Below are positions 1-8,176 of a stretch of DNA of 14,748 nt, one piece after another. Under the pieces are notes generated by a model. That model made no database searches and was not told the DNA's origin. It saw only the letters and a program-made list of their open reading frames with translations. A program made the position numbers and the translations under genes. The stretch is taken from contig NW_003120992.1 in the NCBI RefSeq assembly GCF_000003605.2, positions 29,885-44,632 on the forward strand, read 5' to 3'. This stretch comes from Saccoglossus kowalevskii (Eukaryota > Hemichordata > Enteropneusta > Harrimaniidae). Position 1 is the first letter of the stretch, and each line of letters begins with the position of its first letter.

Positions 1-74
1 TTCATGTACTTTTATTATTTACTTTATTAATCTGAAAACCTAAAAGGAAATGTTAACTCTTTCTTTACGGTATT

Positions 75-102
75 AATAAAGCATTATTCTATTCTATTCT
101 AT
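75..102 (+). repeat. Decayed retrotransposon 3' tail: AATAAA followed by ATTCT pentamers
   Basis: An AATAAA at 75-80 is followed within a few bases by three ATTCT pentamers (86-100). A polyadenylation-like signal running straight into a short pentanucleotide run is a common 3' end of non-LTR retrotransposons in invertebrates. The AT-rich sequence from 1 to 74 could be the 3' untranslated part of the same element, but no coding sequence of it lies inside the window. A plain microsatellite is the alternative. Confidence 0.4.
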
Positions 103-520
103 GGTAATGATATTGACGTTATTGAACTCAATCGTATCGGGTTTTATTGATAATCCCGGGTCGTGTGAACACGTATTTACGGTGGAACTGATGTATGGTA
201 GTGATGCTCTTAAAAACATGACCCTGCATATAATATAGCCTAACCCAAATTTAGATCGGAAGATTATTTTATCGCAAACAAACCCTTAATCGTTTCAGTA
301 GCCTTGGAAGGAATGTAGAGTTATGGTTTGATTACGTGAGAGAAAAGACTTTTTGTGAGGTATTGTGTATAATTTCCTTTAGGCGTCTATAATTCCTGCC
401 TTTGATAATATATAAATAATTACGAGAAGATTTTAAAACTAATAATTTCTGTTCGGATTCAAAACATTTTTGAGTTGCTCTTGTACTCGTTCATATGTGC
501 CTATCCTGTTAATAAATCAT
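103..520. other. AT-rich intergenic stretch, nothing recognised
   Basis: No reading frame with recognisable protein features, no repeat structure and no RNA gene signal was seen here. It lies between the retrotransposon-like tail and the promoter-like region of the M13 peptidase gene. Confidence 0.5.
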
Positions 521-523
521 GCT

Positions 524-537
524 GCGCCCTCTATTGG
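524..537. promoter_or_regulatory. CTCF-like motif
   Basis: The sequence GCGCCCTCTATTGG resembles the reverse complement of the CTCF core (GCGCCCCCTGGTGG-like) with a few differences. It sits about 435 bp upstream of the M13 start codon. The match is by eye only, and similar GC-rich words also occur in invertebrate repeats. Confidence 0.2.
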
Positions 538-590
538 TTCAAGACGGACATTGTGGTTATCAGATCTTCGCTTAACTTATATACTACTTT

Positions 591-870
591 CCCGGAAGTA
601 GCAAAACTGGGGTGCAAAAATACTCCTGCTTTGTCATGGCGGAAAATACAACCATGTCAGTTTACTGATAGTCGATAGAAAAGAATGTTATTTTTGTTAC
701 GTCGATTGGTACACCCAGGAGCACAATATCACGCGTGCAAGTTTACGTTACACCCCAATTTCGCATGCGCGCGCATGCGAAAAGCCGGTTCTTCGACTTC
801 CGGAAAAGTCGTCTATTTATTCATCGCCGATAACCACAACGAGGTGCAGTGTATATGAAATGACCTGTCA
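591..870 (+). promoter_or_regulatory. Putative CpG-type promoter of the M13 peptidase gene
   Basis: This short GC- and CpG-richer island lies in AT-rich surroundings just upstream of the M13 exon. It carries several motifs typical of TATA-less animal promoters: an ETS/GABP-type CCGGAAGT (592-599), a YY1-like CATGGCGG (635-642), a double NRF1-like palindrome (759-782) and a second ETS-type ACTTCCGG (796-803). No convincing TATA box was seen. The transcription start is inferred to lie between about 800 and 930. The ATGGCGG at 636 also opens a 10-codon frame (636-668). It would be an upstream ORF if transcription began farther left. Confidence 0.5.
759..782. promoter_or_regulatory. Perfect 24-bp palindrome containing overlapping NRF1-like sites
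   Basis: The half-site TTTCGCATGCGC (759-770) is followed directly by its exact reverse complement (771-782), a perfect dyad with no spacer. Each half contains GCATGCG and the centre is GCGCGC, which resembles the palindromic NRF1 consensus (YGCGCAYGCGCR) in tandem overlap. NRF1 sites are known in promoters of broadly expressed animal genes. The dyad is about 190 bp upstream of the M13 start codon. Confidence 0.55.
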
Positions 871-940
871 AGTCGTGTCCCAGTCTTCTTAACTCATCGC
901 CTATAGGTGTATCAACACCATCTGCCGCAGCATTCAACAA

Positions 941-1027
941 ATGCGGTTGCCGACCGTGACACTTTTTCAATATGTACAACAACTCGCAGTTTTCCCTCAC
1001 CGACGACGTTGGCTACACACACGGTAA
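941..1027 (+). promoter_or_regulatory. Upstream ORF overlapping the M13 start codon
   Basis: An ATG at 941 opens a 28-codon frame that ends at TAA 1025-1027. It is +1 relative to the M13 frame and overlaps its first 56 bases. If the mRNA leader includes 941, scanning ribosomes would meet this ATG first, so it could reduce translation from 972. A minimal ATG-AAA-TGA also occurs at 855-863. Both are direct sequence observations. The regulatory effect is inference and depends on the unknown transcription start. Confidence 0.35.
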
Positions 1028-1676
1028 GAAAGCTAAAAGGGATAGGTATATACTGTATGGCCTGGCTATTCTGTCGTTAGCTTTACTAGTGACTGTTATT
1101 GTGTTAGCTGTGCTGTACGCTGACGCAGTATCCGACGATGAGGAGAAATTAGCAACTGTGGTCCCCACGGACCACTTCCAACCAACACCTCCCCCACTGT
1201 GTCTATCGACGGAGTGTATCCTTACCTCTGCACAACTTTTAGAGAACATGAACGAGTCTTCAGACCCTTGCAACCAGTACTACATGCATGCTTGTGGGGG
1301 GTGGCTTGACAAATACGATATTCCATCCGATTCGTCGAGTTATGGGGTGTTCACGCAGATCAATGACAACAACATGCAAATCATTAAAAACACACTCGAA
1401 GGAGGAACTTACAACAAAGAAAGCGAAGCGGAAAACAAGACGTTCGAATTTTACGTTTCATGTATGGACACGGACACAATGGACGCGAAAGGAGCCCAGC
1501 CGTTCCTGGATCTGGTAGACATGCTTGGTGGCTGGGAGATACTCGGGAACTGGGATAGTGATAATTGGTATTTTAACTACAGTTTAGGGGAATTGGATCA
1601 CGTGGTCGGGGTAACACCGTTTTACACTTGGTCGGTTGGAGCCGATGACATGGATCCACATATGTCGCTTTACAAA
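972..1676 (+). CDS. M13 (neprilysin/endothelin-converting-enzyme-like) metallopeptidase, 5'-terminal coding exon (partial gene)
   Basis: The exon encodes 235 residues. M13 enzymes are type II membrane zinc endopeptidases that cleave small extracellular peptides. Residues 1-25 are a basic-ended cytoplasmic tail (KKAKRDR), about 26-50 form the transmembrane anchor, and 55-75 are an acidic, Pro/Thr-rich stalk. The ectodomain then opens with the family pattern: CLSTEC (77-82), DPCNQYYMHACGGWL (98-112; Cys100, Cys108), then IPSDSSSYGVF and a CM motif near Cys164. N-glycosylation sequons are at Asn94, Asn155 and Asn202. The start is supported by an in-frame TGA at 957-959, leaving this as the first ATG in frame. 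The exon ends in phase 0 at AAA|GTAAGT, where family members continue towards DQ-x-x-LGLPSR. Without splicing, 16 intron-coded residues would precede a stop at 1725-1727. The catalytic HExxH and ExxxD motifs belong to later exons not found here, so neprilysin versus ECE subfamily cannot be decided. Confidence 0.92.
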
Positions 1677-1807
1677 GTAAGTTTTTATATTTATGTACAC
1701 ATAAAAAAAAGAGTTAACATTTGGTAAATTTATTATTCAAGGGGCTAAATGTTCGGCAAAGTGATCCAGCCCCTTTAGTACGAAAATAATACTAACGTTA
1801 TTTTCAG

Positions 1808-1867
1808 TCGATCGTGGGTGTCAAGTTCGCTTACAGCATCGTGTTGGCATTGTTAATGTTCATCTAA
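1808..1867 (+). CDS. Possible short alternative terminal exon of the M13 gene
   Basis: A TTTTCAG acceptor at 1801-1807 follows the donor of the first exon by 131 nt, with a TACTAAC branch-point-like sequence at 1790-1796. Joined in phase 0, the next 19 codons read SIVGVKFAYSIVLALLMFI and end at TAA 1865-1867. An ATTAAA polyadenylation-like signal lies at 1944-1949. The product would be a 254-residue truncated, non-catalytic M13 protein with a hydrophobic C-terminus. The branch A is only about 12 nt from the acceptor, shorter than usual, and the peptide does not resemble the M13 continuation, so chance is a real alternative. Confidence 0.2.
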   Translation, partial: SIVGVKFAYSIVLALLMFI

Positions 1868-2486
1868 AAACAGTCGGATAGCATTTCAAATATTACAAAT
1901 TCCATGCACCCGACATTCGCCATTTAAAGTGGGAATGATCGCTATTAAATGTTTTATTTCTTGCTTATATACTGTCTACGACTATATATAGCAATGTATA
2001 ACGACTACAATGTGTAATGTGCTAAAAAATGTTAGTTTTTCTACTTCTAAAATTAAATTCTACCCCAAATCAGACCAACGCAGTACCATATTTTGACATG
2101 AACTAGGTGTACTTATGTAAATATCAATAAGTGCCACTATTTGTTTTGAAGTCATAACTCATTTTTATCGGATAACGTCATTTTAGCCGTGGTTTTTCCC
2201 ACGTAAATCGCCGCAGTTCACTTCATTTAACGCATTATATCATTCTGGTCTTAATCCCAGCTTTGATGTTTTGTAAAATCACAGTAACAGACGGGCAACA
2301 GTTTAATAATTTTATACGATACACTGGATTATGATTTAGAACTTAATGGTACGTTCTATTAATTCAAAGTCATGCGCATTGCATTATATTGTAATTGTGG
2401 GTATATTGCACACTACTACACGTTGAGCACAAATCCCACACACTGTGACGGCAGAGATCAGCAAGGTGACCCAGACCTCTGTTAAG
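1868..2486. other. AT-rich non-coding stretch (probable M13 intron), nothing recognised
   Basis: Apart from the ATTAAA at 1944-1949, I see no exon, repeat or RNA gene. If the M13 gene is functional, this belongs to its first intron. Confidence 0.4.
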
Positions 2487-2500
2487 GTTACCATGGCAAC
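2487..2500. promoter_or_regulatory. RFX X-box-like site
   Basis: GTTACCATGGCAAC is a near-perfect inverted repeat with the two-base spacer of the X-box bound by RFX transcription factors (consensus GTNRCC-N0-3-RGYAAC). RFX factors are known regulators of ciliary genes. The site is about 800 bp past the end of the M13 first exon, so an intronic enhancer is possible. A chance match is also possible, and no conservation data are available. Confidence 0.45.
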
Positions 2501-5047
2501 CCTGACATGTTGTTTGTGGAGATGAGTACACTTGATATTAAAATACTGTATTTATCTATACGTCAGCTTAGTATCTTCAAATCAATATCACTTTATAACT
2601 TTATTAACCGATATGAATGGTGTGCAAATATTAATACGCGAAGTTATAGATTAAACACTGAGCACAGCTTTTGGGCATCTGGATCTGTTTCAAATATGTG
2701 TATTATTCAAGATTTTGTGATAAACACATTTCAAGTATGATCTCACACCTGGCATATTGCGATGATCAGTAGTGAAGCAACGTGCCTGCTTTTTACAATA
2801 CAACGTAACGTTTTCGGCGTTGTAAAGCGATCGTACATTATTATATGGGATGGCCATAATCTTTGCATAGGTGGCAGGATTATACATTTTGTGTAAATTA
2901 TCATTTCTGCTGCGACTGCTGTTCCTTGTGTCAACGGGAAGTCACGTGTACAATTTGGGTTTACTACTTCTTTCTATTTTTAATGAAGATGATCTATTTG
3001 CCAAACTCTCTATGGGAAATTGTTTTTCAATTTTCTTTAAAGGAAAAAGTAAAGTCTGACAACATAATACTCCAAGATGAAAGAGCTCGGCAAATGTAAG
3101 AACATGTAATTTACAGCTTTTTCATATTACTTTTCATTCTCTAGATATTTAACTTTTCATTAATTTATTTATTCAGTCCACCAACTTGATTCTTCAGCAA
3201 AGGAGTATGGGTAAAGTATGACATCATATCCACTGTTGTCAGAAATTGAGAAAATGATTTCATCTATAACTTCAAAAGTTGAACTTCAAATTGGCTGAAA
3301 GTTCAGAACATGGTAGCAAACTGTAAATTGCATTCTGCTACATTTGTGGAGGACTTTCTTTAAGGGGCCTTATGTTGTTTGACTTGACTTAATTCACCCC
3401 AATCGTTTCCAAACATAATAAAATAATTTTAAATGATGTGTAATTCGAAGAAATACGTGCATATTCACCACCACGTCTCGCTGCAGATTAAGATGAAATA
3501 TTACAATAATAAGTTCAAAGTTTATATAGTTTGTTTGATATATAATAATAATTTATTTGGAACACTGGTGATATCCCAGTTTTAGTTTTATTTCATAAAT
3601 ACACCCGTTGTAACGATTTTAAGGTCCAAACTAGTTGATGTTTCGATAGGAGGTACCTCGTGTATATCAGTTGTTGATACGATGATATTCGTCAATATCA
3701 TTTCTCCAAATCAGCAACAGATTTGTTTTATGGGCTGAGTATGACAGTTGATTTGTCACCAAACCATGCACTCTTCATTGTACAGATTATAGCGAATTCA
3801 ATAAACTTGAATCACAGTAAATATTTAAATCATATGGCATATTTTCTGTCACAGTCGATAAAATCAAACTAACAGATTTGATAACAAAATAAAAAAAGCA
3901 TATGCTTCAATATTTGTAGTCTTTTACATTCGTTTCTTGCTGTTGTCTTAAATTTTATGGACCCATTATGTTACGTCATTGTACCCGTTATTGTGTTGCA
4001 GAAAAAAACATGAAAATAACTTACACTTTGAGACATATGCCATTGTTATTCAGGCTGCATTGCGAGGGTATATTAGTATGTCGCGCACGTGCTCTAACAC
4101 TACCCTAAGCTTAATGGTTCTGTCATTCGCATGTCCGGAATCGATAGAGTCGAGACAACAGTTTACTTACAGGTTGCATCAAAATTGTTGAGGTCGTACC
4201 GGAAGGGGTCGTTTACACAAATCTTAGTATTCATAACACATAGCGACCTATATATTCAGATCGCGTGTATTAGGTTTATTCAATATACCTACTATTACCT
4301 TAGGTTTTCAAGGTGACCTACATCACATGGTATTATCTGTTTTACTGTGTGCGTTACCATTCGCAGAACGTAGCCCATAATCTTTTAGTTTACTACTATA
4401 GATAATTTGTTTTTAATGTTTTTTCTCTAATATATACAATTATTGGTAACGCATGACAACGCATGGTTCGGAAGCTTTACACGCGATAAAATAAATGACG
4501 CAAATAACGAATAGACAAGAATACTACACGTTATAGATTCTAGGGTTAGACTCTTCAAATAAAATATTCCAAGGCTGTTCTGACTCACAGTAAATGTAAT
4601 TCTTTTCCATTTACGCCTTCCATGACGTAATTTACGACGTGCATGCCTGGTCTCAAACAGAGAGTCTCAACAAAATTGATGTGTCTGGAAACGTGTTTAC
4701 TTGATTATAATAATCAAAACAACGTGACGAGCGCCACCTGTGCCGATTGTAGTTAGGGAATAAAGGACGGCATATTGCCTATTAATATGCATCTGTCACC
4801 ATAACGCCGAAAGTTACAGCGTGCCGTAAGTTTGCGGTATTTCACGGGGTATTTTAATCGTATCATATAAGGAAATACAAATTCCAAATATGGAATGATT
4901 ACGCGCGTAAGCGTCCGCTAATAATAAAAACAGACATGGGTGCCACCAGAGTTTGACCGGACTCCACACAAAGCGCTGATCCGTTAAAAAAAACGGATTT
5001 CGGCATTCCCATGGTGTATCCTTGGAAGGAAAAGATGTATAATAATA
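2501..5047. other. Long AT-rich non-coding stretch without recognised genes
   Basis: Several frames of 60-78 codons occur, but none shows a recognisable domain, signal or codon bias. TTACGTCA (3971-3978) and TGACGTAA (4623-4630) are CRE/bZIP-like octamers. On the minus strand, roughly 3169-3292 is open for about 37 codons with a plausible amino-acid mix, but nothing is recognised in it. No next M13 exon (expected to encode DQ-x-x-LGLPSR) was found. Confidence 0.4.
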
Positions 5048-5179
5048 AGGTTATTACGAGAATACCTCAAAGTATGCAGTCAGACAGTACGCCGCGCTTC
5101 GACCTCGCTGCCCGTCGGTCGATACCCCGGCTGTACTGTATTCGTCTGTGCATACTTTGAGGCATCCTCGTAATAACCT
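5048..5179. mobile_element. 132-bp inverted-repeat (MITE-like) element with GC-rich centre
   Basis: The left arm starts AGGTTATTACGAG (5048-5060) and the right arm ends with its exact reverse complement (5167-5179). Pairing continues inward through CCTCAAAGTATGCA (5065-5078) against TGCATACTTTGAGG (5149-5162), then less perfectly to GTAC/GTAC. The arms are about 48-50 bp and strongly complementary. The ~40-bp centre is GC- and CpG-rich, unlike the AT-rich arms and flanks. There is no coding capacity. A non-autonomous DNA transposon (MITE) is most likely, though an RNA-hairpin gene cannot be excluded. No clear target-site duplication was seen. Confidence 0.75.
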
Positions 5180-5275
5180 CATAGTATTGATAACAATAAT
5201 GACATGGATGTGTGCAATAATGTAATAAGTAGTCGAGCGAGCATTCCCATCTGAGTTCTTCTAATTGAACGTTAA

Positions 5276-5309
5276 TGAAACGTACCGGTAATTACCGGTA
5301 GGAGTTTCA
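5276..5309. repeat. Perfect 18-bp palindrome inside a longer imperfect dyad
   Basis: TACCGGTAATTACCGGTA (5283-5300) equals its own reverse complement. TGAAAC (5276-5281) and GTTTCA (5304-5309) extend the dyad with one- and three-base gaps. It lies about 55 bp before the minisatellite and may be an element end, a protein-binding dyad or chance. Confidence 0.55.
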
Positions 5310-5362
5310 CCAACAATATTGAACACAAAAAGTCTAACATACTCAAAAATAAAACGGTCAAA

Positions 5363-5853
5363 GTAGTCGCTCTGCGTCCTATACAACGCGTCGTCTTCAG
5401 TATGAGTCCCATACGACGAGTCGTCTTCGATAGGATTCCATACCAAGTATCGTCCATGATATGGATCCCATACGAGTCATCTTCGATATGGTTCCATACC
5501 AAACACCGTTCACGATATGGCCCCATACGAGTTCGAGTCGTCTTCGATATGCCTCCTTGCCAAGTATCGTTCACAATATGGTCTCATACAACGAGCCGTC
5601 TTCGATATGGTTCCATACCAATTATCCTCTATGATATGATCCCATACACATAGTTGCCCAAGATGTGGCTCAAATACTACGCGTCGTCTTTGATGTGGGT
5701 CCCACATAACGCGTCATCTTTTGAGTGGAACCCATACAGCGCGTCTTCTTCAGTGTGGGTCTCATACAGTAAGTACACTGTATTCCATATAGGTCAATAA
5801 AACGCGTCGTTTCGATGTGGATCGTCTTCTATATGAGTCTCATACACAACGGA
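5363..5853. repeat. Diverged minisatellite, ~30-bp monomer with a ~58-bp dimeric core
   Basis: The word TCTTCGAT or a close variant recurs at 5394, 5424, 5480, 5541, 5599, 5687, 5717 and 5747. Spacings are 30, 56, 61, 58, 88, 30 and 30 bp. The outer parts repeat at about 30 bp and the middle at about 58 bp, with two diverged half-units in each dimer (one carrying GATATGGTTCCATACCA, the other a TATCGTTCACGATATGG type). Units share CCATAC/GATATGG words. Degenerate copies continue to about 5853. The unit length is not a stable multiple of three, so the frames across it are not credible proteins. Confidence 0.85.
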
Positions 5854-6371
5854 TGTAAAATACATTGTTTGCTGAAGCGTCATTCGAATACGGGCTACTG
5901 TGTTCTATATTACATACACATGTTTTTAAACAAAAACAATCAATAACCACTGGAACGAACCATTGTTGAAGAATGATGAATCATCGTAACATCTGTTAAA
6001 CAAAGTTCATATTTAGTGATACAACCATGAATTATTATGGGAGTCCTGTCGCAGGTGGTGACACTATTGACCGATAGATGCGCTAGAACAGATACGCAGA
6101 TAGAGGAGTACTTGTTTACGGTTAATCTGATAATGAAAATACATTTTCAAATGTGACAATGTAAAAACTGCGTAGCTTACGAGTAAATAAATGTATGTGC
6201 ATTAATCAGAGAAATAAGTATTGCTCCTATCTGGATAATGACGTCAACAACCCGTGACATCTCATTTCACCAGCACCGTTACAGTCCGACGATGTCTGCA
6301 CGAATATATGTAGATATGCTCGCGAAAGCGATGAGGGGGGGGGGTACTTCCAGTGGAAATATAGATAAGGA
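5854..6371. other. Non-coding spacer between minisatellite and foldback element
   Basis: Nothing gene-like is recognised. A run of ten G residues lies at 6335-6344, about 30 bp before the foldback element. A 69-codon frame across this junction has no supporting features. Confidence 0.4.
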
Positions 6372-6955
6372 AGATGCTGAATTGTACGAGTTACGGAAAT
6401 CGAGTTACGAGCATCGAGTTACAAAAATGACCACGCCCATATTTTAGAAACCACGTCCACTTTTGTGAGACCTCGTCCAAATGGTAACTCGATGTTAAAT
6501 TAACAGTTAACAGAACTTTTAGTTACGAGCAACAAACATTTTTGTTTTTGTTGAACGTCCACATTTAACAACTCGAACTTTAAGTAACAGTCAACCAAAC
6601 ATCGAGTTACAGGCAACATATATTTTTTGTTTTGTTTAACGTTCAAACTTAGTATTTAGAATGTTTATCAACCGAATTTCGAGTTATGGAAAAGATAAAA
6701 ACGTTAATCAAAACAAAAAATATATGTTGCTCGTAACTCGAAGTTCGGATAAGTTACCTGGAGTTCGAGTTACCAAATGTAGACGTTGTACAACAGTAAC
6801 AATTTATGCTGCTCGTAACTCGAAGTTTGTTTAACTGTTAATTAATTGCACACCGAGTTACAATTTGGGCGTGGTTCGCAAAAGTGGGCGTGGTTTCTAA
6901 AATATGGGCTCAATGCTATAAACTCGAGATCCGTAACTCGAACAATGCAGCATCT
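6372..6955. mobile_element. 584-bp foldback (long inverted repeat) transposon-like element
   Basis: The ends are exact inverted copies: AGATGCTG (6372-6379) against CAGCATCT (6948-6955), followed on both sides by (A/C)ATTGT(A/T)CGAGTTACGGA. The arms pair in the same order with substitutions and small indels over about 6372-6646 and 6699-6955, leaving a ~50-bp unpaired centre. The octamer CGAGTTAC or its complement is repeated many times. Paired blocks include a KLF/Sp-like CCACGCCCA / TGGGCGTGG. No transposase is encoded. AGATA on both flanks (6363-6367, 6957-6961) is a weak target-duplication candidate. A non-autonomous foldback or long-arm MITE is the best explanation. Confidence 0.82.
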
Positions 6956-7119
6956 CAGATAGAGATGTACCATCGAATTACGTTCATTTGTTTGGGCATT
7001 GACTTGGAGTATGATGCTTTAGTTTGGAAAGTCACCGAACACATTCAGTTGAAAACAATCCTTGGAAATCAACAAAAACCGCTATTTCAGTATAAATAAC
7101 TGTTGTTTCTATTGGATTA

Positions 7120-7148
7120 AATCATAGACCTTAGAAAGGTCTATGATT
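7120..7148. repeat. Perfect 13-bp-stem hairpin, loop AGA
   Basis: AATCATAGACCTT (7120-7132) is followed by AGA and then the exact reverse complement AAGGTCTATGATT (7136-7148). GATTAAATC is directly repeated on both sides (7115-7123 and 7145-7153), overlapping the stem. Short CATAGACC/GGTCTATG hairpins are common in invertebrate dispersed repeats, which is the probable origin. A related arrangement occurs at 13862-13891. Confidence 0.6.
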
Positions 7149-7319
7149 AAATCAACAAGCTTTAACAAATAGCCAGTTCGACGTAACATGCCGAAACAAA
7201 TGACAAAAAAGAAATTCGCTACATTTTTGGAAGAGTATTAATTTATCTCATTTTGAAGAGTTTCTGATTTTACTGACGGAACACATCTATCCGATTGCCA
7301 GAATAGTACATCCCCGACA

Positions 7320-7576
7320 GTGGCGGCGGCACCGGGCGACCCCCTAAATCAACCTGAAATCAACCTGAAACCCTTTGTGTATTTGTGTGAATGCGACATT
7401 AAGAGGAATGCCTGTCCTGTCCCTCAAAATGCAGGAAATAAAGTTTTAGAGGGTCTAGATTTAAAAAATCTTCAGGGGAGCATGCTCCCGCACCCCCTAG
7501 TAAAGTCGCGCCTTCGACGCGAGGGATGGTTAGCAAATTTCGTGCCACCGCCTCTTCCCGTTCCCACGGGGGGTAA
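7320..7576 (-). mobile_element. GC-rich dispersed-repeat fragment
   Basis: This block contrasts with its AT-rich flanks. Read on the minus strand, it contains CGTCGAAGGCGCGAC, then ACTAGGGGGTGCGGGAGC and a palindromic GGGAGCATGCTCCC (7478-7491). In the same orientation a ...GGCGCGA...AGGGGG... arrangement recurs in the fragment at 12571-12710. I recognise this style of sequence as a widespread dispersed repeat of invertebrate genomes, from memory and without a database check. The 86-codon plus-strand frame here begins at GTG and ends beside a GGTAAG donor-like word. It is proline-rich and repeat-derived, so I do not call it a gene. Confidence 0.45.
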
Positions 7577-7580
7577 GTAG

Positions 7581-8158
7581 GACAATTGATGCCATATCAT
7601 GTCACTGCTTCAATACTAGGCACTTAACTATGCCAAATGCAACCATTGTTTGAATAATATATCGGAACGTAGCAAAATTACACATTACAATCTTGGTTTG
7701 TGTTTATAAATAGCCCACACAATGGACACCATCACGTACCGGTACTCAGTTATTTGACCGAGACCGATCCGTCCTGATAAATTGTTTCAAACACGAAGCC
7801 TCAGTTGTATACACAAATCTTAAATATTTTACAGTAAAACACACACAGCAAAGTAACACGTACAAACCATGCAGGTAAATTATTATCTGTGCATACCATC
7901 ACGGTGACCATCTTGTATGCTGACCACACCTTAAACACTCGCTGATGGATTGACGTAGTGCCACTCAGGTGATAAAATGAAGCTGGACGACGTCGACTGT
8001 TTTCGCGAATGGTAAATTACACACGTCACACTAATCGTCACACCAATTCGTTCGATTGGGTACACCGTAAGCTCGAATAACAGTGAGAAATGATTAAAAT
8101 ACAAAAAAACACACCTACAATAAAAGTTAAACAGCTTGGGACGTTATGGACATTATAA
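7581..8158. other. Non-coding stretch with one doubtful small exon-like segment
   Basis: The only notable part is 7977-8014: after a CAG at 7967-7969, ATG AAG CTG GAC GAC GTC opens a 12-codon CpG-rich frame that stops at TAA immediately after TGG. Its final TGG overlaps a weak GTAAAT donor-like word. I could not support it as a gene. Confidence 0.3.
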
Positions 8159-8176
8159 ATATATATATATATATAT
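8159..8176. repeat. (AT)n microsatellite
   Basis: Nine uninterrupted AT dinucleotides, preceded by TATAA. A simple sequence repeat with no other features. Confidence 0.9.

Noticed and set aside
3169-3215. Micro-exon on the plus strand between TTATTCAG and GGTAAAG
   Set aside because: The 11-codon content does not match the M13 continuation, and such splice-like words are frequent in AT-rich sequence.
5261-5707. Several overlapping frames of 60-100 codons on both strands
   Set aside because: They arise from a ~30/58-bp minisatellite with indels. The repeat length is not a stable multiple of three and no frame is conserved along the array.
7320-7580. 86-codon proline-rich frame starting at GTG
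   Set aside because: A GTG start is not expected in animal nuclear genes, and the sequence is better explained as a GC-rich dispersed repeat.
7977-8014. Twelve-codon frame MKLDDVDCFREW next to a GTAAAT word
   Set aside because: Too short, weak donor, immediate in-frame stop and no partner exon.
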